49,382 nt of DNA from CAZPGL01 sp964586175 (lineage in GTDB: Bacteria; Actinomycetota; Acidimicrobiia; Acidimicrobiales; MedAcidi-G1): contig CAZPGL010000012.1 in NCBI GenBank assembly GCA_964586175.1, positions 1 through 49,382 on the forward strand, written 5' to 3'. Positions 17,350-24,610 of the stretch are shown piece by piece. Numbering within the stretch: the stretch's first letter is position 1; the number at the start of each line of letters is the position of its first letter. Made by a program: the position numbers and the translations under genes. Under the pieces are notes generated by a model. It did no database searches. It was not told where the DNA came from and saw only the letters and a list, made by a program, of their open reading frames with translations.

Positions 17350-18771
17350 ATGACCCGACCCACCACCCTTGGCGAGCTCAAGGCGGTCGGCTGGGAATCC
17401 GTGCCGGTCAAGGACGAACTGCGACGCAACGCGGTAGCCCGGATCCGCAGCGGCAAGCCGTTGTTCCCGACGGTGCTGGGCTTCGAGGACACCGTCACCC
17501 CCCAGCTCGAGAACGCCCTGCTGGCCGGGCACGACGTCATCTTCCTGGGCGAGCGGGGTCAGGCCAAGACCCGCATGATCCGTGGCCTCACCGGCCTGCT
17601 GGACGAATGGATGCCCATCGTCGCCGGTTCGGAGATCAACGACGATCCGTACCATCCGGTGTCCAGCCACGCCCGGGCGCTGGTGGCCGAAAACGGCGAC
17701 GACACCCCGTTGGCGTGGGTGCACCGCGGCGACCGGTATGGCGAGAAGTTGGCCACCCCCGATACGTCGATCGCCGACCTGATCGGGGAGGTCGATCCGA
17801 TCAAGGTGGCCGAGGGCCGGTACCTGTCCGACGAGCTGACCCTCCACTACGGCCTGGTGCCCCGCACCAACCGCGGGATCTTCGCCATCAACGAGCTGCC
17901 GGACCTGTCCGAACGCATCCAGGTCGGCCTGCTCAACGTGCTCGAGGAGCGTGACGTCCAGATCCGGGGCCACAAGATCCGGCTGCCGCTGGATCTTGTG
18001 CTCTTCGCCTCGGCCAACCCCGAGGACTACACCAACCGGGGTCGCATCATCACCCCGCTCAAGGACCGGTTCGGGTCCCAGATCCGCACCCACTATCCCC
18101 TCGATCCCGAGATCGAGATGGACATCGTCGATCAGGAGGCCACGGTTCCCGAGGTCGACGACCTCGAGGTGGCGGTGCCCGAGTTCATGAGCCGCATCGT
18201 CGCCACGATCAGCCACGAGGCTCGGCGGAGCCCGCACCTCAACCAGCGGTCGGGGGTGTCCGTGCGGTTGAGCGTGGCCAACCACGAGGCCATGACGGCG
18301 GCCGCGGTGCGCCGCGCCCTGCGGGCCGACGAATCGGTGGCCGTGCCCCGCATCTCCGACCTCGACGCTCTGGCGGCGGCGACGGCCGGCAAGGTCGAGA
18401 TCGACAGTTTCGACGACGACCGTGACGGCGAGATCCTCGGCCGGATCGTGTCGGCCGCCGTCCTCGACGTGTTCCGTCTGCAGGTGCCGACCGACGCTCA
18501 TCGGGCCATCGTCGAGGCCTTCGACGAGGAGGGGCCGGCCGTCGACGGGATGTCCACCGGCGAGGACGTGGGCGCCGCCGACTACGCGGCGATGGTCGAG
18601 CAGGTGCCGGCGTTGGGCCCGGCCGTCGACGCCCTGCTCGACGGCGAAGAGCACCGGGACGCGGCGATGACGGCCAGTGCGGTCGAGCTGGTGCTCGAGG
18701 GCCTGCACCTGTCGAAGCGGCTCAACAAGCACGCCTCAGGGGCGAGGGCCCGCTACCAGGCCCGCGGGTAG
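17350..18771 (+). CDS. MoxR/Mg-chelatase-like AAA+ ATPase (Rv0958-like)
   Basis: A 473-residue AAA+ protein of the ChlI/MoxR group that usually works with a VWA-domain partner as a metal-insertion or complex-remodelling chaperone. Walker A is GERGQAKT (67-74), with Ala where Gly is usual before Lys. Walker B is GIFAINELPDL (177-187) with Asn-Glu in place of Asp-Glu. Sensor-1-like ASANPEDYTNRGRI and the arginine-containing TPLKDRFGSQIRTHYPLD follow. Length and motifs match mycobacterial Rv0958, which sits next to the VWA protein Rv0959; here the VWA gene (21049) is the same strand but separated by two minus-strand genes. Predicted leaderless. Confidence 0.82.
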   Translation: MTRPTTLGELKAVGWESVPVKDELRRNAVARIRSGKPLFPTVLGFEDTVTPQLENALLAGHDVIFLGERGQAKTRMIRGLTGLLDEWMPIVAGSEINDDPYHPVSSHARALVAENGDDTPLAWVHRGDRYGEKLATPDTSIADLIGEVDPIKVAEGRYLSDELTLHYGLVPRTNRGIFAINELPDLSERIQVGLLNVLEERDVQIRGHKIRLPLDLVLFASANPEDYTNRGRIITPLKDRFGSQIRTHYPLDPEIEMDIVDQEATVPEVDDLEVAVPEFMSRIVATISHEARRSPHLNQRSGVSVRLSVANHEAMTAAAVRRALRADESVAVPRISDLDALAAATAGKVEIDSFDDDRDGEILGRIVSAAVLDVFRLQVPTDAHRAIVEAFDEEGPAVDGMSTGEDVGAADYAAMVEQVPALGPAVDALLDGEEHRDAAMTASAVELVLEGLHLSKRLNKHASGARARYQARG

Positions 18772-18778
18772 GACGGGG

Positions 18779-20041
18779 TCAGCTCAGCGAGGCAGGCGGT
18801 GGCCGTCCGGTGATGCGCTCGCTCAGGTGCCGGCCACTCTGTTTGAGCGCCCGCTGCCGGGTCACGAGGCCGCGGGGGGTGGCGAACCCCCGGGTCCACT
18901 CGTAGCCGTCGAGCAGCGAGTCGTGGAACCACCCGGTGACGGGTAGGCCGTCGTCGATCGCGGCCATCACCTGGTCGACGGTGCGGTCGACGATCTCGTC
19001 CCGCCAGTCGTCGTCGTCGGTGGCCAGCCCGGTCGAGGCGACGATCAGCTCGCGGTCGGGCAACGCGTCGTGGAGGCGGCGGAGCGCCTCGCCCAGCTCG
19101 TCGGGCACCGGGCTGAACCCGCTGCCGTCCGTCCGCCCGTCGGCCGGGTATGGATGGAAGGCCCCGTGGCGGTCGACGGCCACCGGATGTTCGTGGGCCA
19201 CGCCGATCAGGTCGAAGGCACCGGCCCACTCGGGTCGGGCCTGGCGGGCATTCCACGGCAACGACAGGGCACCGTCGGCCAGGGCCGCCGTCCAGGTGTC
19301 CCACAGCACCCGGTCCCAGAGCCGGGCCTCGGCCCGGTGGGCGTCGGGCCCGCCCGGATCATCGTCGGACGGGCGATGGGTGAACACGGTTGGCAGCCCG
19401 AGGACGGCCAACACCGGTTGGCGCCCGCTGCGGAGGAGCCGCCATGCCTCGAATGTGGCCTCCACGGCGCCCTCCACCGCGGCGCGGGTGGCTTCCGGGT
19501 CGCGTCGTCCGGGCGGTCGGCTGCCGAGCAGGTGGCCGCGCAGCGCCCATCCCACGGGATCCTCGATGGGGACCCAGCCGTGGGCCAGGTCGTCGAACAT
19601 CTCGGCCGAGCGGTCGACGTGGCGGGCCCAGAACCGGCCCCGGGAGCCGGCGTCGACGAAGCCCCGTTCGTCGTCGGCGAACCACCCGGGCAGGGTCGTG
19701 TGGTGCAGGGTGACCCACGGTCGGAGGCCGGCAGCCACCGCGGCGGTCAGCACCGCCCGGTAGTGGTCGGCGGTGTCGGTGTCGACGCTGCCCGGTCGGG
19801 GTTCCAGCCGGGCCCATTCGACGGTGATGCGCACGTCGGTGAACCCGAGGGTGGCCGCCAACGCCAGGTCGGCGACGTGGTCGCTGGAGAACCCGGCGCC
19901 GTCGCCGGAGCGGGGGACGCGGCCGTCGTTCTCCCAACTCGCCCAGTCGGCGGCCGGAGCGACCCCTTCGGCCGATACCGACGACGCCGTGACCCCCCAC
20001 CGGAACCCGTCGGGGGCCCCGGGAGCGGGTCCGTCGGTCAT
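18779..20041 (-). CDS. GH1-like protein lacking both catalytic glutamates
   Basis: A 420-residue protein with the GH1 beta-glucosidase layout: FRWGVTASS at 13-21, LHHTTLPGWF at 112-121, and the aglycone-site segment LLDGYEWTRGFATPRGLV at 376-393. In active GH1 enzymes the acid/base is the Glu of T(F/L)NEP and the nucleophile is the Glu of (I/V)TENG. Here the first reads PIEDP (158-162), putting Asp161 at the acid/base position, and the second reads ASTG (335-338), putting Ser336 at the nucleophile position. The fold is kept but retaining hydrolysis should be lost. Possible roles are sugar binding or an altered transferase. It ends eight bases after the convergent MoxR stop and lies downstream of the MaoC gene (28-bp gap). 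Confidence 0.78.
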   Translation of the reverse strand: MTDGPAPGAPDGFRWGVTASSVSAEGVAPAADWASWENDGRVPRSGDGAGFSSDHVADLALAATLGFTDVRITVEWARLEPRPGSVDTDTADHYRAVLTAAVAAGLRPWVTLHHTTLPGWFADDERGFVDAGSRGRFWARHVDRSAEMFDDLAHGWVPIEDPVGWALRGHLLGSRPPGRRDPEATRAAVEGAVEATFEAWRLLRSGRQPVLAVLGLPTVFTHRPSDDDPGGPDAHRAEARLWDRVLWDTWTAALADGALSLPWNARQARPEWAGAFDLIGVAHEHPVAVDRHGAFHPYPADGRTDGSGFSPVPDELGEALRRLHDALPDRELIVASTGLATDDDDWRDEIVDRTVDQVMAAIDDGLPVTGWFHDSLLDGYEWTRGFATPRGLVTRQRALKQSGRHLSERITGRPPPASLS

Positions 20042-20069
20042 CGGGTGGGGCGTCGGCGATGAGCCAGGC

Positions 20070-20933
20070 TCACCGGCGGGTCATGACCCCGTTGTCGAAC
20101 ACCACCCGGTCGCCGACCCGGGTCTGGAAGAGCACGTCGGTGTCCGATTCGGCGCCCGCCGGACCGTCGGTGAACCACAGATGGACCGCCAGGGTTTCGC
20201 CGGGCATGACCGGCGACTTGAAGCGTCCGCCCATGCCGCCGAAGCGGGCGGTGTCGGATCCGCAGGCCGCGTGGAGCAGGGCCCGCCCGGTGAACCCGTA
20301 GGTGCACAGCCCGTGGAGGATGGGCGTGTCGAAGCCGGCGGCCGCAGCGAACGAGGGGTCGGAGTGCAGCGGGTTGCGGTCGCCGTTGAGGCGGTAGAGC
20401 AGCGCCTGGTCGGTACGGGTCGGGTACTCGACGACCGCGTCGGCCGGCCGGTCGGGCTGGGTCCAGTCGTTGGCCGGACCCCGGTCGCCGCCCCAGCCGC
20501 CCTCGCCGCCGATGAACAACCCGGACCGGGTGGACCACAGCGGGTTGCCTTCGGTGTCGGCCACGTCACTTTCGAGGTAGACCAACGCCGCCTTGCCCTT
20601 GTCGTAGATGGGACCGACCCGGCCGGTGGCCACCGCGGTGCCGGCCGCGGGAAGCGGCTGATGCAGGGTGATGTACTGCTCGGCGTGGAGCAGGAACACC
20701 GGGTTGAAGTCGCCGAACCCGGGGGTGCGGCCGCCTCCCATGACCACCACCTGGGTGGGCAGGGCCGCCTGGTCGATGCCGTTCGAGTTCTCGGTCGTGA
20801 ACTCCAGCTCGAAGCCGGTGGGGTCCGAGACCCCGGCCCCGACCCCGAGGGCGTAGAGCAGGCTGTCCTTGGAGGTCCAGGAGAATTCGGACGGTTCGCC
20901 GACCGAACCGGCGGCGTCAGGGTTGATGGGCAT
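20070..20933 (-). CDS. MaoC-family enoyl-CoA hydratase (hydratase 2)
   Basis: A 287-residue double-hotdog protein like the hydratase part of peroxisomal multifunctional enzyme 2, adding water to trans-2-enoyl-CoA. The hydratase-2 signature is LNGDRNPLHSDPSFAAAAGF at 182-201, with Asp185, Asn187 and His190 as expected catalytic residues, followed by ILHGLCTYGF. The N-terminal half (residues 10-130) is the non-catalytic hotdog. ATG start with GGGAG about 11 bases upstream; a TAGCGT box at 20975-20970 gives a ~30-nt leader. Probably co-transcribed with the GH1-like gene. Fatty-acid or sterol side-chain oxidation is the usual context. Confidence 0.88.
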   Translation of the reverse strand: MPINPDAAGSVGEPSEFSWTSKDSLLYALGVGAGVSDPTGFELEFTTENSNGIDQAALPTQVVVMGGGRTPGFGDFNPVFLLHAEQYITLHQPLPAAGTAVATGRVGPIYDKGKAALVYLESDVADTEGNPLWSTRSGLFIGGEGGWGGDRGPANDWTQPDRPADAVVEYPTRTDQALLYRLNGDRNPLHSDPSFAAAAGFDTPILHGLCTYGFTGRALLHAACGSDTARFGGMGGRFKSPVMPGETLAVHLWFTDGPAGAESDTDVLFQTRVGDRVVFDNGVMTRR

Positions 20934-20969
20934 GGTGGAAGCTCCCGGTGATGGCGGTTCGGGTTCCCG

Positions 20970-20975
20970 ACGCTA
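20970..20975 (-). promoter_or_regulatory. -10 box of the MaoC gene
   Basis: TAGCGT on the minus strand, 36 bp before the ATG; an SD (GGGAG) lies in the leader. Confidence 0.45.
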
Positions 20976-21035
20976 CGCCCGGTCGGGCGCCGGCGGAGAA
21001 CCGGGCCGGGCGGGCCTGCCTGGCCGGCCCACGGC

Positions 21036-21041
21036 TAACTT
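21036..21041 (+). promoter_or_regulatory. Leaderless -10 box of the VWA gene
   Basis: TAACTT ends 7 nt before the ATG at 21049; supports this start over a longer open frame. Confidence 0.55.
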
Positions 21042-21048
21042 CTCCACC

Positions 21049-23064
21049 ATGCGCCTGAGCCGCCGTCGCCGTCGCCGTCGGATGCGGTCCCCGACCCGGG
21101 CCGTCTACTCCCGCTGGGACGGCACCCAGACCGGCTTCGACCTGGACGCCGACGCCCTGCTGGCCGCCATGGGCGACGAGCTGGTCGAGCACGGCGATCC
21201 CGAAGCGGCGTTGCGGCGGCTGCTCCATCAGGGCATGGAGGTCGACGGGCAGCGCATCCAGGGGCTGCGGGAGATGCTCGAGCGTCTCCGCGATCAGCGA
21301 CGGGAGCGGCTCGAACAGCACGACCTGGGCGGGGTGTACGACGAGATCGACCAGGCGTTGCGAGACGTGGTCGACACCGAGCGGGGGTCGCTCGACCGGC
21401 TGGACGAGCGCGGCGACCCTGAGTCCACCGGGTCGGCGCAGACTCGCCGCGATCAACTGGACCTGTTGGAACACGAGAACCTCGCCGGCCGGATGCGGGG
21501 CCTCCAGGATTACGACTTCACGTCGGCCGAGGCGCAGGCCCGTTTCGACGAGTTGGTCGAGCGGTTGCGCCACCAACTGATGCAGCAGGCCGTCGACCAG
21601 ATGACCGGGGCGGCCCAGAACCTGTCGCCTGAGGACATGGCCCGCATGAAGGACATGTTGAGCGAACTGAACCACATGCTCGAGCAGCGTCAGGCGGGCA
21701 TCGAACCCGATTTCGACGGGTTCATGGAGCGCTTCGGCGACTTCTTCCCGGAGAACCCCCGCACTCTCGACGAGCTGTTGGAGGTCATGGCCCAACGCAT
21801 GGCGGCCATGCAGCAGATGCTCAACTCGATGACCCCGGAGCAGCGGGCCCAACTCCAGGAGCTGTCCGACCAGCTGTTGGGCGATATGGACCTGCGCTGG
21901 CAGATGGACCAGCTGGGTCAGAACCTGCGCGAGGCGTTTCCCCAGATGGGGTGGGAGCAGGCCCGGGAGTTCTCGGGCCAGGATCCCCTGGGTCTGGCCG
22001 AGGCCATGGACATGTTCGAGGACCTGGCCGACATTGACCAGCTGGAGCAGATGCTGCGAGGTGCCACCAGCCCGGGCGCTCTGGCCGAGGTCGACCCCGA
22101 CCGGGTCCGGGACCTGCTGGGAGACGAGTCGGCCGAGAGCCTTGAGCGGTTGTCCCGGATGGCCCGCATGCTCGAGGAGGCCGGCCTCGTCGACAACGAC
22201 GAGGGGCGTCTGACCCTGACGCCCCGGGCCATCCGGCGGCTCGGCCAGCAGGCGCTGGGCGACGTGTACCGGAGGCTGCTGCGCGATCGGGCAGGCCGCC
22301 ACGAGATGGAGAACACCGGCGTCGGGCACGAACGGGAGTTCACGACCAAGCCCTACGAGTTCGGCGACCCGTTCGACATCCACATCGAGCGCACCATCCG
22401 CAACGCCATCCGGCGCACCGGCGGCGGTGTCCCCGTGGACCTCACCCCGGACGATTTCGAGATCGAACGCACCGAGCATCTGGTGCGGGCGTCGACGGTG
22501 CTGATGCTGGACCTGTCACTGTCGATGCCGATGCGCGACAACTTCGTGCCGGCCAAGAAGGTGGCCATGGCCCTGCACTCGCTGATCTCCAGCCAGTACC
22601 CCCGCGACTACCTGGGGGTGGTGACGTTCTCGGAGTTGGCCCGGGAGATCCGTCCGGAGCGCATCCCGGAGGTGTCGTGGGACTACGTGTACGGCACCAA
22701 CATGCAGCACGGCCTGGTGCTGGCCCGCCGCATGCTGGCCGGGAAGGGGGGGACGAGGCAGATCATCATGGTCACCGACGGCGAGCCCACGGCCCACATC
22801 ACCGAGGCCGGCTACCCGGTGTTCAACTACCCGCCCAGCCAGGAGACCATCGACCGCACGCTGCGGGAGGTGGGACGCTGCACGAGGGACGACATCCGCA
22901 TCAACGTGTTCATGCTGGATGCCACGCCGTATCTGACCCGGTTCATCGAGCAGGTCACCCGGATGAACGGGGGACGGGCCTTTTTCACGACCAACCGGGA
23001 TCTCGGCGACTACGTCCTCGCCGACTTCGTCGAACAGCGTCGCCTCCTGCGTACCGGTCGCTGA
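21049..23064 (+). CDS. VWA-domain protein, partner of MoxR ATPase (Rv0959-like)
   Basis: A 671-residue protein close in size to mycobacterial Rv0959. The N-terminus is strongly basic (RLSRRRRRRR), followed by a long Gln/Glu/Met-rich helical region (residues ~90-430) likely to form coiled coils. The C-terminal von Willebrand A domain has a MIDAS: DLSLS at 488-492, a Thr in YGTNMQHG and Asp in VTDGEPTAH. Such proteins pair with MoxR/ChlI ATPases as substrate or adaptor subunits. The start at ATG 21049 is chosen because a TAACTT box sits 7 nt upstream, although the frame is open earlier. Its probable ATPase partner is at 17350 on the same strand. Confidence 0.82.
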   Translation: MRLSRRRRRRRMRSPTRAVYSRWDGTQTGFDLDADALLAAMGDELVEHGDPEAALRRLLHQGMEVDGQRIQGLREMLERLRDQRRERLEQHDLGGVYDEIDQALRDVVDTERGSLDRLDERGDPESTGSAQTRRDQLDLLEHENLAGRMRGLQDYDFTSAEAQARFDELVERLRHQLMQQAVDQMTGAAQNLSPEDMARMKDMLSELNHMLEQRQAGIEPDFDGFMERFGDFFPENPRTLDELLEVMAQRMAAMQQMLNSMTPEQRAQLQELSDQLLGDMDLRWQMDQLGQNLREAFPQMGWEQAREFSGQDPLGLAEAMDMFEDLADIDQLEQMLRGATSPGALAEVDPDRVRDLLGDESAESLERLSRMARMLEEAGLVDNDEGRLTLTPRAIRRLGQQALGDVYRRLLRDRAGRHEMENTGVGHEREFTTKPYEFGDPFDIHIERTIRNAIRRTGGGVPVDLTPDDFEIERTEHLVRASTVLMLDLSLSMPMRDNFVPAKKVAMALHSLISSQYPRDYLGVVTFSELAREIRPERIPEVSWDYVYGTNMQHGLVLARRMLAGKGGTRQIIMVTDGEPTAHITEAGYPVFNYPPSQETIDRTLREVGRCTRDDIRINVFMLDATPYLTRFIEQVTRMNGGRAFFTTNRDLGDYVLADFVEQRRLLRTGR

Positions 23065-23082
23065 GCGGTCCCGGGCGGGTTC

Positions 23083-23159
23083 AGCAGAATTCCCCTGCTT
23101 TTGGCCATTTCCCCTTGAATTTGGGGAACTACACTGCTGTAATTACAGAGTTGGAACTC
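23083..23159 (+). promoter_or_regulatory. AT-rich control region of whiB with stacked palindromes
   Basis: In a GC-rich genome this patch is conspicuously AT-rich. It holds TTCCCC/GGGGAA arms at 23109-23128 around an 8-nt loop, the perfect palindrome CTGTAATTACAG at 23137-23148, and GAGTT-GG-AACTC at 23148-23159. TACACT at 23130-23135 is a likely -10. The leader then runs to an AAGGGG SD at 23191-23196. Confidence 0.5.
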
Positions 23160-23201
23160 TGAATCGGACCAGCAGGCAAGCCAGCAAGCCAAGGGGCTCA
23201 G

Positions 23202-23486
23202 ATGGGGATCTACGCGAAGCCGGACCTCGACACGTCGTGGCAGGAGTCTTCCAACTGCCTCGGGGTGGATCCCGACCTGTTCTTCCCCGAGCGGGGGGCC
23301 AGCACCCGGGAGGCAAAGGAGGTCTGCCGCAGTTGCGTCGTGCGGGCCGACTGTCTCGAGTTCGCCCTGCAGAACGGTGAGAAGTTCGGCATTTGGGGTG
23401 GTATGAGCGAGCGGGAGCGTCGACGCATCCGCCGCCAGCGGGCCCTCGAGCGGGCCGCAGCCGCCGCGGCAGCTGAATCGGCCTGA
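23202..23486 (+). CDS. WhiB-family iron-sulfur regulator
   Basis: A 94-residue Wbl protein. Four cysteines (C19, C42, C45, C51) in the pattern C-x22-C-x2-C-x5-C bind a 4Fe-4S cluster, and GIWGG (63-67) is the turn that contacts the sigma factor. It is followed by a basic helix (ERERRRIRRQRALERA) for DNA binding and an Ala-rich tail. The FPERGAS and length suggest the WhiB2/WhmD-like group tied to cell division, but the subtype is uncertain. Unlike most neighbours it has a long leader and a strong SD (AAGGGG, 5 bases before ATG), preceded by a palindrome-rich control region. Confidence 0.92.
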   Translation: MGIYAKPDLDTSWQESSNCLGVDPDLFFPERGASTREAKEVCRSCVVRADCLEFALQNGEKFGIWGGMSERERRRIRRQRALERAAAAAAAESA

Positions 23487-23542
23487 TCTGGCCGGCCCGG
23501 CTGGACCGGCACTCCCGAACGGGACGAACCGGCCCGGTGCGC

Positions 23543-23548
23543 TAGCCT
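23543..23548 (+). promoter_or_regulatory. Leaderless -10 box of tatA
   Basis: TAGCCT ends 6 nt before the ATG at 23555. Confidence 0.55.
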
Positions 23549-23554
23549 CGGCCC

Positions 23555-23743
23555 ATGAGCATTTCCTCCGCCATCCTGGCCTTTCTGTCCAGCAACGAGC
23601 TGATCATCGTGGCCGTCATCGCCCTGGTGCTGTTCGGCGGCAGCCAGCTGCCCAAGTTGGCCCGCAACCTGGGCCGGGCCCAGAAGGAACTCCAGAAGGG
23701 CATGGCCGAAGGCGCGGCCGAAGCCGAAGACTCGGAGGAGTAG
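23555..23743 (+). CDS. tatA: Twin-arginine translocase subunit TatA
   Basis: A 62-residue protein with one N-terminal membrane helix (ELIIVAVIALVLFGG, residues 15-29), the hinge FGGSQLPKLARNLGRA characteristic of TatA/E, an amphipathic helix and an acidic tail (EAEDSEE). TatA forms the pore-like assembly that exports folded proteins with RR signal peptides. FG followed by S-Q-L-P fits TatA rather than TatB. tatC is not in the window. Predicted leaderless single-gene transcript. Confidence 0.9.
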   Translation: MSISSAILAFLSSNELIIVAVIALVLFGGSQLPKLARNLGRAQKELQKGMAEGAAEAEDSEE

Positions 23744-23781
23744 CCGTCTCGCTGGCGGGTCTGGCGGCGGTCGGGTCTGGC

Positions 23782-23856
23782 TAGGCTTGCCGGGCTGTTC
23801 CCCGCTGTCGGGCCGCATTTCCCGTCAGCTCCCGAGTATCCACGCCATCCCAGGAG
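23782..23856 (+). promoter_or_regulatory. Promoter and SD of the 91-residue protein gene
   Basis: TAGGCT at 23782-23787 and AGGAG at 23852-23856, nine bases before ATG 23866, giving a leader of about 70 nt. Confidence 0.45.
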
Positions 23857-23865
23857 CACAGGGCA

Positions 23866-24141
23866 ATGACCGACATCATGGACGACCTCGAGCCCCAGCC
23901 GCCGGTGGGCGACGTGAAGATCGTGTACCTGGGTCCCGTGGCCCCCCATTGGGACGTTCGTTCGTCGTTCGGCGACCGTGAGCTGATCGAGTCGTTCCGC
24001 GATCGAATCAACGCCCGCCTGATGCTGCTGCCGCCCCACGACCCGCAGTTCCGCCGCAACCGCGAACGCATCAACCGCGATGCCGAACGCGAGAACGTGC
24101 TGATCAGTTGGGATTTGGGCTACGACGAGCCCGAAGAGTAA
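23866..24141 (+). CDS. Small soluble protein of unknown function (91 aa)
   Basis: I do not recognise a family. The protein is acidic at both ends, with a core of VKIVYLGPVAPHWDVRSSFGD (strand and loop), a helix RELIESFRDRINARLMLLPPHD and a second helix RRNRERINRDAERENVLISWD. No Cys, signal peptide or membrane helix. It has its own promoter, a ~70-nt leader and a good AGGAG SD, and its codon usage matches neighbours, so it is a genuine gene. It lies between tatA and a convergent whiB gene. A terminator-like hairpin follows at 24174. Confidence 0.75.
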   Translation: MTDIMDDLEPQPPVGDVKIVYLGPVAPHWDVRSSFGDRELIESFRDRINARLMLLPPHDPQFRRNRERINRDAERENVLISWDLGYDEPEE

Positions 24142-24173
24142 CCGGAGGCCAACCACGGCGCGCCCCTGCCCGC

Positions 24174-24195
24174 CGGGTCCGGAGGGGAGGACCCG
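24174..24195. terminator. Bidirectional hairpin between convergent genes
   Basis: Perfect 7-bp arms CGGGTCC and GGACCCG around an 8-nt purine loop, between the 91-aa gene and the convergent whiB gene. No U-run follows on either side. Confidence 0.5.
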
Positions 24196-24239
24196 ACGGG
24201 GGTGGGGGGATCGTGGCGGATCGGGGAATCCAGTGGGTG

Positions 24240-24503
24240 TCAGGCCGCCGTGGTCTGACGCCGGCCGGCGGTGAGCCGGCGCTCCTTGAGGATCCGCCGG
24301 CGCTGGCGTTCGGAACAGCCGCCCCAGACGCCGTGCTCGACCCGGTGGTGGAGGGCGTACTCGAGGCACGAGGCGGCCACCGGGCAGTCGGCGCAGATCA
24401 ACTTGGCGGCCATGACGCCCAGGCCGTCGCTGGGGAAGAAGGTGTCGGGCGAGGCGTCGGCACAACGCCCTTCGGCCATCCACGTGGTGTTCAGCAGTGT
24501 CAT
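24240..24503 (-). CDS. WhiB-family iron-sulfur regulator, second copy
   Basis: An 87-residue Wbl protein: cluster cysteines C14, C37, C40 and C46, the GVWGG turn at 58-62, and a basic C-terminus (CSERQRRRILKERR). An additional Cys (C63) directly follows GVWGG. It starts at ATG 24503; the open frame runs further upstream but that extension is Pro/Ser-rich and overlaps the ppk1 start region. CATAAC lies 7 nt before the ATG and may be its -10. It is divergent from ppk1 and differs clearly in sequence from the WhiB at 23202, so the two are paralogues with separate jobs. Confidence 0.9.
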   Translation of the reverse strand: MTLLNTTWMAEGRCADASPDTFFPSDGLGVMAAKLICADCPVAASCLEYALHHRVEHGVWGGCSERQRRRILKERRLTAGRRQTTAA

Positions 24504-24610
24504 GGAACCAGTTATGCCAGCGAAGGGCGAAAATGGCGGTAAAGACGGCGAGAAACCGGCCCGGTCGGGCCCGGTGGCGATCGGGGCGCTCGACCCAGCA
24601 GACTGGTGGG

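Noticed and set aside
20869..21048. Upstream extension of the VWA frame
   Set aside because: It overlaps the MaoC 5' end and its promoter; a TAACTT box 7 nt before ATG 21049 supports the shorter protein.
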